Assembly: GCA_050015455.1 (NCBI GenBank)
Contig: JBEKBJ010000006.1
Location: 31,913 to 95,912 of the forward strand
Direction: 5' to 3'
DNA: 64,000 nt
Origin: JAGDMS01 sp050015455
Lineage (GTDB): Bacteria; Desulfobacterota; Binatia; HRBIN30
In this document: piece after piece, positions 19,613-28,440 of the stretch
How the letters are laid out: the number at the start of each line of letters is the position of its first letter
How positions within the stretch are numbered: the stretch's first letter is position 1
Notes under the pieces: generated by a model
What the model saw: the letters and a program-made list of their open reading frames with translations, nothing else
Database searches by the model: none
Told to the model about the DNA's origin: nothing
Made by a program: the position numbers and the translations under genes

Positions 19613-19993
19613 CTATGGCCCGACGAAGTGGACCGGCTGTTTCCCCTCGATCATGTCCGGGGTCAGGATGTAGTTGCCGTTGACCGACGCGTTCCAGATG
19701 TTGTTCGATACGCTGGAATCACCGAGTGTGAGCACGTAGGCCACACCGCTGGTCAGCGCTCCGGCACCGGCAAACACCACCTTGGCGGGGAAATAGACCA
19801 CGTCAGCCAACACGGTGCCGACGTAGGTCAGTGCGCCGTGGTGTTCCTCCTGCCCTTCCTTTGCCGAGACGGCCGTGCCGGCCGCACCGCCGGCAGCCGC
19901 GCCGGCGATCACGACAGGACAGCCGTAAGTGTACAACGACAGACCCAGCAAAACCGCAACCGCAACATACCGAAGCCGAAAATGCTCCATCAA
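19613..19993 (-). CDS. Small exported protein, paralogue B
   Basis: A 126-aa protein with an N-terminal hydrophobic segment (YVAVAVLLGLSLYTYGC, lipobox-like YGC) and a Gly/Ala-rich stretch (AGAAAGGAAGTAVSA). The remainder aligns with 18289-18621: YVGTVLADVVYFPAKVVFAG, a hydrophobic helix, then IWNASVNGNYILTPDMIEG and a C-terminal HFVG. Unlike paralogue A it seems to be a lipoprotein. Unknown function. Confidence 0.62.
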   Translation of the reverse strand: MMEHFRLRYVAVAVLLGLSLYTYGCPVVIAGAAAGGAAGTAVSAKEGQEEHHGALTYVGTVLADVVYFPAKVVFAGAGALTSGVAYVLTLGDSSVSNNIWNASVNGNYILTPDMIEGKQPVHFVGP

Positions 19994-20223
19994 ACCACCC
20001 CTCTCCGCGTTATTGCAACTCTCAATAGGCCTTTCGTGCCGGGACTTGTCAACGGGGCAAGGCGCGTAGCCGCGGTTCGGCAGCGCCGGTGCACGGCCGA
20101 CCGCCGGAATTAGAGTGTCGTGCCGACAATATGAGCTTGACTAACGCTGTCGGAACGTGAAAGAGTGCGCAAGAACCGGCCGCCGAGCCTGGCTCACGGA
20201 TCGGCGTGATTAAGGAGGGGACA

Positions 20224-23200
20224 ATGAAAAGATTGATTCTCGCGCTGCTGGCGGCGGCATGGCTTGCGCCATCGGCGGCACACTCCGCTCTCAAAGCTGA
20301 GCAGGTCACCCTTGCAAACGCGGCAAAGGATCTCTTCGGCGGCAGCGATGCGGTTGGCGGAATCGGTGACTGGTACCTGAGCAATGGCAAGGTGCAGGCG
20401 ATCATCGATGATATCGGCACCGTTCCCACCACCTCGGGAGCTACCGTCGACATGACGTCTTCGCAAACGGTCGAGACCGGCGGTACGCTGGTCGACCTCG
20501 GCCTCAACGGCAAGAACAACGATCAAATAGATCAGGTTTTCAACACCGGCGGGCTGAGTCTGGCCAACGTCTTCATCTTCCACCAAGGCGATGAGACAAA
20601 GGGGTGGAGCATCCCGACCAACATTCAAAATGGTACAGATCTTAATAACCCGTGCGCCTCCATCGGGACCACGAACCCAACCTGCCCCGCCCCCGACGGC
20701 TCCAGCTGCGCCGCAATCACCGTGTACGGGATCATGTTGGGAGCGTGCAAGGGGGGCACCGGCTTCTGCTCGACGCGAACGAATCCAACCATGTGGGTGC
20801 GCACCACCTACGAGGTGTGCGGGAAGGAACGGGCGATCCACCTGAGCACCGAGGTGTGGAACAAGTCCGGCAACAGCCAGTCGCTCCCGGTCTTCGACGT
20901 GTTCCTCTGGGGTGGCCGTGGCTTGGTGCCGTTCGCCCCCGATAAAGCCCGGGGCTTTACGCAACCGGTGCTCGATCTCAGCAGCGTTAGCAACATCGTA
21001 GCCGCTTTGACTTACGCGCCATTCTTTGCCGCGCCGGGGAACGAGAACCCGGCCGACGGCATCATGGCTCACGGCAAGAAAGTCGGAACCGTGTCCTACG
21101 GCTACTACCCTAACGACAGCTGGGTAGACTCCAATGGCCCGGCAAGCGGCGGCACAATCACTCACGTCGGCGGGGGCGGGCTCGCGAGCTTGCAGTCGAC
21201 GCTGATCACCGCCGCCACCATGTTTAAGCTGCTAGGCGGCAACCCGCAGGTTCCCAACAACGGCTCCGCCGTGTTCAACCGCACCATCGTGGTGGGGCTC
21301 AAGAACGACGTCGCCTCCGTGATGGGTGACACGCCCTCGAACAAGGACGGCATTTTCGAGAACTCCGATCTGTCGAACCTCCTCGGCACCGTCAAAGGCT
21401 CGTTCACACCAGCGCCCTCGCAGGAAGGGACGGTCACGTTCATTCGCACTGGCGGCGCCGACCTCGGCGTTGCTTCCGGCAACTCCAATTACAGCAACTC
21501 ACTGAACTCCGCCGTCATGTCCGAGGTGCGGGCCACGAAGGGCAAGTTCAAGGCGCTGCTCCCGGTGGGCACCTACACCCTGCGCGCGGTTTTCGCCGGA
21601 CGGCCGGACATCGTGCCGGGCATCGCGGCGCCCGCCGTCACCTTTACCGTGACGGCGAACAAAACCACCACCATTCCGGCGATCACGTTGCCCACCGCCG
21701 GTACACTCAAAGTCCTGGTTCAGGATGCGGACACCAAGGTCGGGATGCCCGCCAAGATATCGCTGAGCCCCTCGCCGCGGCTCCGACGCGAGTTCGCCTC
21801 GTTTAGCTACTCCCTGCTTACCGGGATGTGCAACGACCTGTCGACCCAGTGCACGAACGACAGCGACTGCGGCACAGGCAGCACGTGCTTCCGCACGTGC
21901 ACCAATGTGGCGCCGCAACCTTGTGACAGTAGCGGTAACTGCCCCTCGGGCTTCACGTGCACGAGCGACAGCTACTGCCGGCAGCATGGGTGTAACAGTG
22001 ATACGGACTGCGATCTGGACTACCTCTGCCGGGCAGATACGACAGATGCGCTGCCGGAGAGCTATCCCGGCGGCACCGCCCAAATGCAAGTCATCTACGC
22101 CGATGCCACGGGCAAGGCCACCAGTGAGGTGAAGCCGGGTACGTATACCGTCTCCGTCTCGCGCGGTCTCGAATACACCATTGAAAATTTTTCCGACGTG
22201 AACATCACCTCGGGCACAACCACATCTTTGAACAGCGGCGCAGCTGTGACCTTGAAGCGCGTCGTCGACACCACCGGCTACATGTCGGCCGATTTTCACG
22301 TCCATTCCGGCCGCAGCTTCGACGCCTCAGCTCCGCTGCAGGCACGTGTGAACGCCTTTGCAAGCGAAGGCGTGGAAGTCATGGTGAGCACCGACCACGA
22401 CATGATTAGTGATTACATGCCTGCCATCAATAGCCTCAAGATGACGCCGTTCATCACCAGCATCATGGGCGACGAAGTCACCACGTCGGTGTCGCGCCCG
22501 CCGTACATGGCGAACATGTGGGGCCACTTCAACTCTTGGCCGTTGGTGTATGACCAGACGGCGCGCCGTAACGGCTCCGTCGAAGACGAGGGTGTCAGCG
22601 CCAATGAAGTCTTCGACCGCTTGCGCACGCAGCCACTGCATATCTGTATCGGCGGCAAGAACAACGGCATGTCCTGCGAGACGCCAAACTCCTCCTGCAA
22701 GGGTGGTGGCACCTGCACGTACGTCGGCGAGCACGTCGTGACGCTCAACCATCCACGCGCCGGGGTCAGCGGCGTGGTGGGCATCGGCATGTTAGCGAAC
22801 ATCGGCTACGATCCTTCGATGGCCATCACCGACTGTGCGAGCTACCCGGTCCTTTGCTTGGGCTCGCAATGTGCTGGCGGCACCAACGACGGAACGAGCT
22901 GCACCTCAAGCTCGACGTGTACGGGCGGTGGGCTCTGCGGCTGCACTAGCGCGTCCCTTCCGTTGATGGCCGATGGCTGCAACGACATCTTGAACGACAT
23001 GAACACCATTCCACAGACTAGCCGCTGCACCGACGAATCGTGCGGCTCTTCGTTCAAGGGCGCGTACAATACCCGCAACATTGATTTCGACACCATGGAA
23101 ATTGACAATGGCGGGACGGTCAGCGGCTACCAGAATCTCATCCAATCGCGCCGCGACTGGATGAGCATTCTCAACCAAGGCATCCTGGTCGGCGCGAGCG

Positions 23201-24183
23201 ACAAGCTCTCCCCATTGTACCCCCGCCACCAGTTGTACGGCCACGGCGTGTCCGATTCGCACCGCATGGTGATGGAGGTGGCAGGCTACTCGCGCACCTT
23301 CGTCGGGGCCGGCGACCTGCCGAACCCAGCGACCGTGGACGTCAAGAAGTTCAACGATGCGGTGATGCAGGGCAACATGACAGCCACCACCGGGCCGTTC
23401 ATCAGCTTTACCGCGGCTAACAGCAGCACGCCGACGACCACGGTGAACATGGGCTCGACGCTCAGTCCACCCGTGAGCAGCGTCAATCTGAACGTGACGG
23501 TGCAGGCGGCGCCGTGGGTGCCGGTGGACGAGGTCCGCTTGATCAAGAACGGCTGTGTCTACGCCTGCTACAACGCGACGACGACTCCGGCGGTCAGCAG
23601 CAATCCGCCGGATCCTTACGATCAGACGAGCACCTACGTGACGCGGTTCAACGCTACGATCACTGACACGGTCACGGCGGACAGCTACTACATTGTCGAG
23701 GCGGGCCAGAGCTTGCCAGCGCCATCAGAGACGCCGACCGCCGATCCCGTCGTCAACTCGGTTGCCGCCGGTGTGTTCACGTACGGCTTCAGCAATCCCA
23801 TCTTCGTCGATTACGATGGCGGCGGTTACACCGGCATCGCTTTAGCGACTGGGGCGGGTGAACCCACCTGCCCTGCCCTGCCATCCTCCTGTTCGCCGGG
23901 CGCGCTCATTCAACGTGAAGCTTCGGTTTCCCCTTCGACGATGTTCGCACGGGCGACGGTGCCTCAACCCGAACCCAGCATGCTCGGACGTCTGTGGCGT
24001 ACGCTGGTCGGCCCTGCTGTGGCGGACGAGCAACAGACCAGAACCCCGAATCCTGAAGATGAGGAACGTGTACGGCGCCACGAACGCGAAATACTCAAAC
24101 CATCGACTGAGCGTCTTCTCTGGAATCGGATTGAGTTCCCGACTCCGGTGCCGACGCCAGCGCCGGGAGGAAGCGGACACTGA
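20224..24183 (+). CDS. Large secreted CehA/McbA-like PHP-fold metallohydrolase with Cys-rich insertions
   Basis: A 1319-aa exported protein. AAGGAGG lies just before ATG 20224, and the N-terminus is a Sec signal (MKRLILALLAAAWLAPSAAHS). Residues ~20-530 are beta-rich, with a carboxypeptidase-regulatory-like repeat near 430-510. A Cys-rich segment (~534-605) has CTNDSDCGTGSTC-type repeats; two more lie near 805-830 and 875-905. The PHP domain starts at ~687 (ADFHVHSG), with STDHD near 721, LNHPR near 840 and GASD/GVSDSH near 989-1008, matching the CehA/McbA metal-site order. Those enzymes hydrolyse ester or carbamate substrates. Typical members are about half this length. Extracellular or periplasmic location is likely. 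Confidence 0.82.
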   Translation: MKRLILALLAAAWLAPSAAHSALKAEQVTLANAAKDLFGGSDAVGGIGDWYLSNGKVQAIIDDIGTVPTTSGATVDMTSSQTVETGGTLVDLGLNGKNNDQIDQVFNTGGLSLANVFIFHQGDETKGWSIPTNIQNGTDLNNPCASIGTTNPTCPAPDGSSCAAITVYGIMLGACKGGTGFCSTRTNPTMWVRTTYEVCGKERAIHLSTEVWNKSGNSQSLPVFDVFLWGGRGLVPFAPDKARGFTQPVLDLSSVSNIVAALTYAPFFAAPGNENPADGIMAHGKKVGTVSYGYYPNDSWVDSNGPASGGTITHVGGGGLASLQSTLITAATMFKLLGGNPQVPNNGSAVFNRTIVVGLKNDVASVMGDTPSNKDGIFENSDLSNLLGTVKGSFTPAPSQEGTVTFIRTGGADLGVASGNSNYSNSLNSAVMSEVRATKGKFKALLPVGTYTLRAVFAGRPDIVPGIAAPAVTFTVTANKTTTIPAITLPTAGTLKVLVQDADTKVGMPAKISLSPSPRLRREFASFSYSLLTGMCNDLSTQCTNDSDCGTGSTCFRTCTNVAPQPCDSSGNCPSGFTCTSDSYCRQHGCNSDTDCDLDYLCRADTTDALPESYPGGTAQMQVIYADATGKATSEVKPGTYTVSVSRGLEYTIENFSDVNITSGTTTSLNSGAAVTLKRVVDTTGYMSADFHVHSGRSFDASAPLQARVNAFASEGVEVMVSTDHDMISDYMPAINSLKMTPFITSIMGDEVTTSVSRPPYMANMWGHFNSWPLVYDQTARRNGSVEDEGVSANEVFDRLRTQPLHICIGGKNNGMSCETPNSSCKGGGTCTYVGEHVVTLNHPRAGVSGVVGIGMLANIGYDPSMAITDCASYPVLCLGSQCAGGTNDGTSCTSSSTCTGGGLCGCTSASLPLMADGCNDILNDMNTIPQTSRCTDESCGSSFKGAYNTRNIDFDTMEIDNGGTVSGYQNLIQSRRDWMSILNQGILVGASDKLSPLYPRHQLYGHGVSDSHRMVMEVAGYSRTFVGAGDLPNPATVDVKKFNDAVMQGNMTATTGPFISFTAANSSTPTTTVNMGSTLSPPVSSVNLNVTVQAAPWVPVDEVRLIKNGCVYACYNATTTPAVSSNPPDPYDQTSTYVTRFNATITDTVTADSYYIVEAGQSLPAPSETPTADPVVNSVAAGVFTYGFSNPIFVDYDGGGYTGIALATGAGEPTCPALPSSCSPGALIQREASVSPSTMFARATVPQPEPSMLGRLWRTLVGPAVADEQQTRTPNPEDEERVRRHEREILKPSTERLLWNRIEFPTPVPTPAPGGSGH

Positions 24184-24569
24184 TCCGTCGAGCCGACCTC
24201 CTGCGCTGGGCTCTCGCTCTGGCGCTCGCTACTGTGCTCACCTCTCCTCCGGCCGCCGCCCATTGGTTGCGGCCGGAGGAGATCGTCGGTGGCCTCAATC
24301 ATGATGCTGCCGCCGCGCAACACCTCGGCGTGGTGCGCGCGTATCGCGACCGTCACCTGAAGCGTCTCCTGGTGATCACGGTCGACGAGAAGCGCTGGGA
24401 TGCAAGCCCGGCGGAGCGGCGTGTACAAGCCGCCGAAGAGTGGCTACAGCTCTGGCGGCACAACGTCGCCGAGGGTATCGTCGCCGTCGTGGATAGCCAA
24501 ACACAGCGCGCGCTGGTGCACTTCGACGCGTCCGGCCACGCTCACGTCACCGCATCGACCGCCCCCTGA
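24180..24569 (+). CDS. Small exported protein with apparent non-canonical start
   Basis: From the GTG at 24234 this reads as a 111-aa protein. The sequence before it in the same frame, IRRADLLRWALALALATVLT and then SPPAAA, is a complete Sec signal peptide, so translation probably begins earlier. The only codon available before the frame enters the previous gene is CTG at 24180 (overlapping the CehA-like TGA as CTGA) or ATC at 24183. The mature part (AAQHLGVVRAYRDRHLKRLL, then ITVDEKRWDA) is unrecognised. Close coupling to the PHP hydrolase suggests a joint role. Confidence 0.5.
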   Translation: MIRRADLLRWALALALATVLTSPPAAAHWLRPEEIVGGLNHDAAAAQHLGVVRAYRDRHLKRLLVITVDEKRWDASPAERRVQAAEEWLQLWRHNVAEGIVAVVDSQTQRALVHFDASGHAHVTASTAP

Positions 24570-24696
24570 CGCTCCCGCCGTTCCTCCGACACCCCATCGG
24601 ACGCCGGTCAAGCAAAGGTAGCGGAGACGAATCAGCTCCGAACGCTGGGAACCTTCGCCGACTTCCTGGCTGAGTCCAAGAAGAAGAGATCTTGAG

Positions 24697-24714
24697 GCGC
24701 GCATTGGTGCGCGC
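24697..24714. terminator. GC-rich hairpin downstream of the PHP hydrolase operon
   Basis: GCGCGCA (24697-24703), loop TTGG, TGCGCGC (24708-24714). No T-run follows. It may be the operon end or part of the MerR gene upstream region. Confidence 0.35.
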
Positions 24715-24726
24715 GCGGGCGGAACT

Positions 24727-24758
24727 CTCTTGACTCCAGCTTTTACAGAGTGTAGAGT
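24727..24758 (+). promoter_or_regulatory. MerR-gene promoter with overlapping dyad
   Basis: TTGACT (24730-24735), 17-base spacer, TAGAGT (24753-24758). CTCTTGACTC (24727-24736) and GAGTGTAGAG (24748-24757) form an imperfect inverted repeat (8 of 10) that covers the -35 and reaches the -10, as expected for autoregulation by a MerR protein. The ATG at 24765 would make the transcript leaderless or nearly so. Confidence 0.5.
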
Positions 24759-24764
24759 GCCACT

Positions 24765-25571
24765 ATGCACTTGCCTAGAGAGCACGTGGTGCATGCACGG
24801 GTGGGCAAGAGCACGCGCCGAGAGTTGCGCATGCGGGACGTGGTGCGGGAAACCGGCCTGCCGAGAGAGACCATCCATTTCTATGTTGCCGAGGGGCTCT
24901 TGCCGCGGCCCAAGAAGACCGGGCGCAACACCGCCTTCTACAGCTGGGAACATGTCCGGCTCGCCCGACTGGTCAAGAGCATTCAAGAGAAACATTTCTT
25001 GCCGCTGCGGGCCATCCGCGCGCTGCTGGAGGATGCGGACGATGCGTCACTCTCGGCTGCGCAACAGTTGCTGATCAAGGAGTTACGGGTACGCCTCGGC
25101 CCGTTAACGGCTGCTCAGCATCGCCAACACATTCTCCTGACGGACATCCTCAAACAAGAGGGCATCCCCAAGAAGGAGATCGGCGAGTTCTGCGATCGCG
25201 GAGTGATCGCGATCGAGGGGACCGGCCGGAAGGCCTCCGTCTCGCGGGAGGACGCGGACCTGCTCCACGCCTGGGCACGGCTGAAGGCAATTGGCATCTC
25301 TCCGGAGCGCGGATTCATGCCGCGGGACCTCGAAATCGTCGAGGAGGCAATCTCGCGGCTCGTCCGCCGAGAGATTGAGTTCTTCACGGAACGATACGCA
25401 TCGGTGGGCGGAGATGAGGCGGCGCGGGTTGCCACGGAGGCCGTGCCAATTCTCAATCAGATCATCAGCATCGTCCACTGGAGAAAGATTATGAGCTTCA
25501 TCGCGGAGTTCTCAGAAAAGAACGCCTTACCGATTCAGCACCATTCGGATCAAAGAGAAACAACGCGTTGA
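24765..25571 (+). CDS. MerR-family regulator with two HTH-like segments
   Basis: A 268-aa protein. The first MerR winged-helix begins MRDVVRETGLPRETIHFYVA (residues ~23-90), with the WEHVRLARLVKSIQ helix and the FLPLRAIRALLEDAD segment. A second MerR-like unit seems to start at ~128 (LTDILKQEGIPKKEIGEFCD, then SREDADLLHAWARLKAIG). A helical C-terminus (~185-255) replaces a typical effector domain. No Cys-based metal site is seen. ATG 24831 is an alternative start. The gene ends 78 bases before the molybdoenzyme alpha subunit on the same strand, so it is the best candidate regulator of that operon. Confidence 0.8.
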   Translation: MHLPREHVVHARVGKSTRRELRMRDVVRETGLPRETIHFYVAEGLLPRPKKTGRNTAFYSWEHVRLARLVKSIQEKHFLPLRAIRALLEDADDASLSAAQQLLIKELRVRLGPLTAAQHRQHILLTDILKQEGIPKKEIGEFCDRGVIAIEGTGRKASVSREDADLLHAWARLKAIGISPERGFMPRDLEIVEEAISRLVRREIEFFTERYASVGGDEAARVATEAVPILNQIISIVHWRKIMSFIAEFSEKNALPIQHHSDQRETTR

Positions 25572-25649
25572 AAGTGAACGTACGGCCTCGGTAGGCGTGA
25601 GCCCGCCCGTGCCGCTGGTGCAGTGCTGGCGAGCGAAAGGAGACACAAC

Positions 25650-28421
25650 ATGGCGAAGACTCAACAGGGGGCATGGGCGGATGCGTACCGGAAGAGATGG
25701 ACTTGGGATAAGGTTACCTGGGGCAGCCACTCCGTGGACTGCTACCCAGGCGGCTGTCCGTGGCGGGTGTACACCAAGGGCGGGAAGATCGTTCGGGAAG
25801 AGCAGGCCGGAACCTTCACGCCAGTGGAGGCCGGCATCCCGGACATGAACCCGATGGGCTGCCAGAAAGGGGCGAGCTGGAGTCACTGCCACTACTCACC
25901 CGACCGTGTCACGCAACCGCTGAAGCGCGTTGGCGAACGCGGCAAGGGCGAGTTCAAACCTGTTTCGTGGGACGAGGCGCTCACCGACATCGCCGACGCC
26001 ATGCTGGACGCGATTCAGGAGCAGGGCGCAGAGTCGATTCTCACCATGTTCACCCCGGAGGTGGGGGCGTTCCCGGCGCGGCAATTTGCGATCCTACTCG
26101 GGACGCCGATGACCGACGGCAATGCCGAGTTCCAAGACTTCAGCCCCGGCTTTCACATCACCTGGGGTCTCTACAACCCAACGGCGTCAATGGACGATTG
26201 GTTCCTCGCCGACCTGACGCTGATCTGGCACGCGAACCCGGTCTACACCAACATCCACTGGTACCACTACCTCGCCGAGTCGCGGTACAACGGCGGCGAG
26301 GTCGTCACCATCGCGCCGGACTACAGCCCCTCGGCGATCCATGCAGACTACCATCAACCCATTCGCATCGGCACGGATGCGGCGCTGGCGCTGGCGATGT
26401 GCAAAGTCATCATCGACGCCGGGCTGTACCAGAAGCAGTTTGTGCAGGAGCAGACCGATCTGCCGTTGCTCGTGCGCAAAGACACTGGGCGGTTCCTCCG
26501 GGGCAACGAAGTCAACGAGATGGACCGGGACGACCAGTTCTTCTGGTGGGACACACTGACCAACGTGCTCACAGCGGCGCCGCGCGGCACGCTGGCGACG
26601 ACAGGCGTCGAGCCTGCGCTGGGAGGCAGCTTCAAGGCGACGCTCGCTGACGGGAGCGAGGTGGAACTCGAGCCGGTGTTCGAACGGCTGAAACGGCACC
26701 TCGAGAACTACACGCCCGAGAAGGCAGCGGCGATCTGCGAGATCCACCCCGACAACATCCGTGCGTTGGCGCGCAAGGTGGCCACGCGCAAGACGAAGAT
26801 TTTCATCGGCTGGAATTCCGGGAAGTACTACCACGGCGATCTGATGGAGCGCGCCATGGCGCTGCTGCTCGGCCTCACCGGCAACTGGGGCAAGAAAGGC
26901 ACCGGCACGCGTTCGTGGGCGCTCATGGGCGCGGACGGCTTCATGTTCATGCAGCGCAAGCCGCGCGCCGGGCAGGAAGCCGCACAAGCGCTGATCGCCA
27001 ACATCATCGGCATGCGCCGCATGCTGGCGCAAGCGGACCCGACGATGACGACGGAGATGATGCAGAACCGAGCGGCAGAAATGGCCGGTGAGATGGGCGG
27101 CCTCGGCAACACCATTCCGCCCGCCTTCGTCTGGTACTACCAGTACGGCTACAAGGACCGCTGGAACAATCCCGACAATCACGACGCCGGGATGAAGCGC
27201 ACCTTCGACGAGTACATCACCGAAGCGGTCGAGAAGGGTTGGTGGGATCCGAGCTACACGAAGGCATACCAAGAGGTCGAGCCGCGGGTGATCTTCGAGG
27301 CCGGAGGCAACCTGCTCCGGCGCCAGCGCGGCGGGCAGAAGGTGTTGCTCGAACACCTATGGCCCAAGCTCAAGATGGTCGTGTCGGTCGACTACCGCAT
27401 GACCACGACCGGGCTCTACTCCGATTACATCCTGCCGGCCGCACAACACTACGAGAAGCTCAGCTACAGCCTCCCGTCCGTGCACCATATGAACTTCGTG
27501 TTGTGCGACCGCGCCGCCCCGCCGGTAGGTGACGCGCTCCCGGACGTCGAGATCGGGCTCCGCCTGGTAGAGAAGATCGAACAGCGCGCCAAGGCACGCG
27601 GCATGACCGGCTACACCGACCGCAAAGGCAACCCGCGGAGCTTCGAAGGGCTCATGGCGCGCGCCACGCTCGACGGCGTGTGCCGCGACGAGGAGAAGCG
27701 TTTCGACGAAGCGCTGCGCGACAGCGCAGTCTATGGCCTCCTGCCGAAGGGCACGACGCTGCAGACGCTGCGCGAGAAAGGAGCCGTGCGGTTCGAGAAC
27801 TGGGGGATAGTGGGTCACGGCATCTCGCAGGCTTCAACGATCCGGCCCGACGAGGTCCACAACCCGTTGCGCTGGCACACCGAGGACAAGATTCCGTACG
27901 ACACGCTCGTGCGCCGGGCGCAGTTCTACATCGATCACGAATGGTTCCTCGAAGCCGGCGAGGAACTGCCGATCCACAAGGAGCCGCCGATGCAAGGCGG
28001 CCGCAATCGCCGCTTCCAGATGACCAGCGGTCACAACCGCTGGAGCATCCACTCGATGAACATGACCAACAACATCATCCTGAACACCCATCGCGGTGAG
28101 CCGTTCGTGTTCATCAACGACAAGGACGCCGCCAGGCTGGAGATCCAGAACGGCGAGAAGATCAAGTTGGTGAACGACGTCGGCGACAGCATCATGGCGG
28201 CGAAGATCAGTCCGTCATGCCGGCCCGGCCAGGTAATCCTCTACAACGGGTTCGAGCCGTACATGCATGAGAACTGGTACAGCCAGGCGGACCTCGAGCC
28301 CGGCCACATCAAACACCTCGGCCTGGTCGGCAACTATGGGCAACTGAAGTATCGGCTGTTCTCGTGGCAACCGATTCCGGCCGACCGCGCCGTGCGAGTC
28401 GACATCCAGAAGATCAGCTGA
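25650..28421 (+). CDS. Molybdopterin oxidoreductase, DMSO-reductase type II alpha subunit (EbdA/S25dA-like)
   Basis: A 923-aa catalytic subunit that should carry bis-MGD molybdenum and one [4Fe-4S] cluster. The N-terminal cluster motif is His27, Cys31, Cys36, Cys71, the type II arrangement. Asp182/Asp183 in MDDWFLAD is the likely Mo ligand region. Opening WADAYRKRWTWDKVTWGSH, EEQAGTF, NPMGCQKG, TDLPLLVRKDTG and YHGDLMERA resemble ethylbenzene dehydrogenase and steroid C25 dehydrogenase alpha subunits, which hydroxylate unactivated C-H bonds with water. The start follows GGAGA. No Tat signal precedes the domain, unlike typical EbdA. The beta gene follows after 19 bases. The substrate is unknown; an alkylaromatic, terpenoid, steroid or alkane is possible. 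Confidence 0.9.
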   Translation: MAKTQQGAWADAYRKRWTWDKVTWGSHSVDCYPGGCPWRVYTKGGKIVREEQAGTFTPVEAGIPDMNPMGCQKGASWSHCHYSPDRVTQPLKRVGERGKGEFKPVSWDEALTDIADAMLDAIQEQGAESILTMFTPEVGAFPARQFAILLGTPMTDGNAEFQDFSPGFHITWGLYNPTASMDDWFLADLTLIWHANPVYTNIHWYHYLAESRYNGGEVVTIAPDYSPSAIHADYHQPIRIGTDAALALAMCKVIIDAGLYQKQFVQEQTDLPLLVRKDTGRFLRGNEVNEMDRDDQFFWWDTLTNVLTAAPRGTLATTGVEPALGGSFKATLADGSEVELEPVFERLKRHLENYTPEKAAAICEIHPDNIRALARKVATRKTKIFIGWNSGKYYHGDLMERAMALLLGLTGNWGKKGTGTRSWALMGADGFMFMQRKPRAGQEAAQALIANIIGMRRMLAQADPTMTTEMMQNRAAEMAGEMGGLGNTIPPAFVWYYQYGYKDRWNNPDNHDAGMKRTFDEYITEAVEKGWWDPSYTKAYQEVEPRVIFEAGGNLLRRQRGGQKVLLEHLWPKLKMVVSVDYRMTTTGLYSDYILPAAQHYEKLSYSLPSVHHMNFVLCDRAAPPVGDALPDVEIGLRLVEKIEQRAKARGMTGYTDRKGNPRSFEGLMARATLDGVCRDEEKRFDEALRDSAVYGLLPKGTTLQTLREKGAVRFENWGIVGHGISQASTIRPDEVHNPLRWHTEDKIPYDTLVRRAQFYIDHEWFLEAGEELPIHKEPPMQGGRNRRFQMTSGHNRWSIHSMNMTNNIILNTHRGEPFVFINDKDAARLEIQNGEKIKLVNDVGDSIMAAKISPSCRPGQVILYNGFEPYMHENWYSQADLEPGHIKHLGLVGNYGQLKYRLFSWQPIPADRAVRVDIQKIS

Positions 28422-28440
28422 ACTTAGAGGGGACATCATC

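Noticed and set aside
24600..24690. Short protein-like frame (LRTLGTFADFLAESKKKRS) before the MerR gene
   Set aside because: No start codon or upstream domain; it may be a gene fragment, but the support is too thin to annotate.
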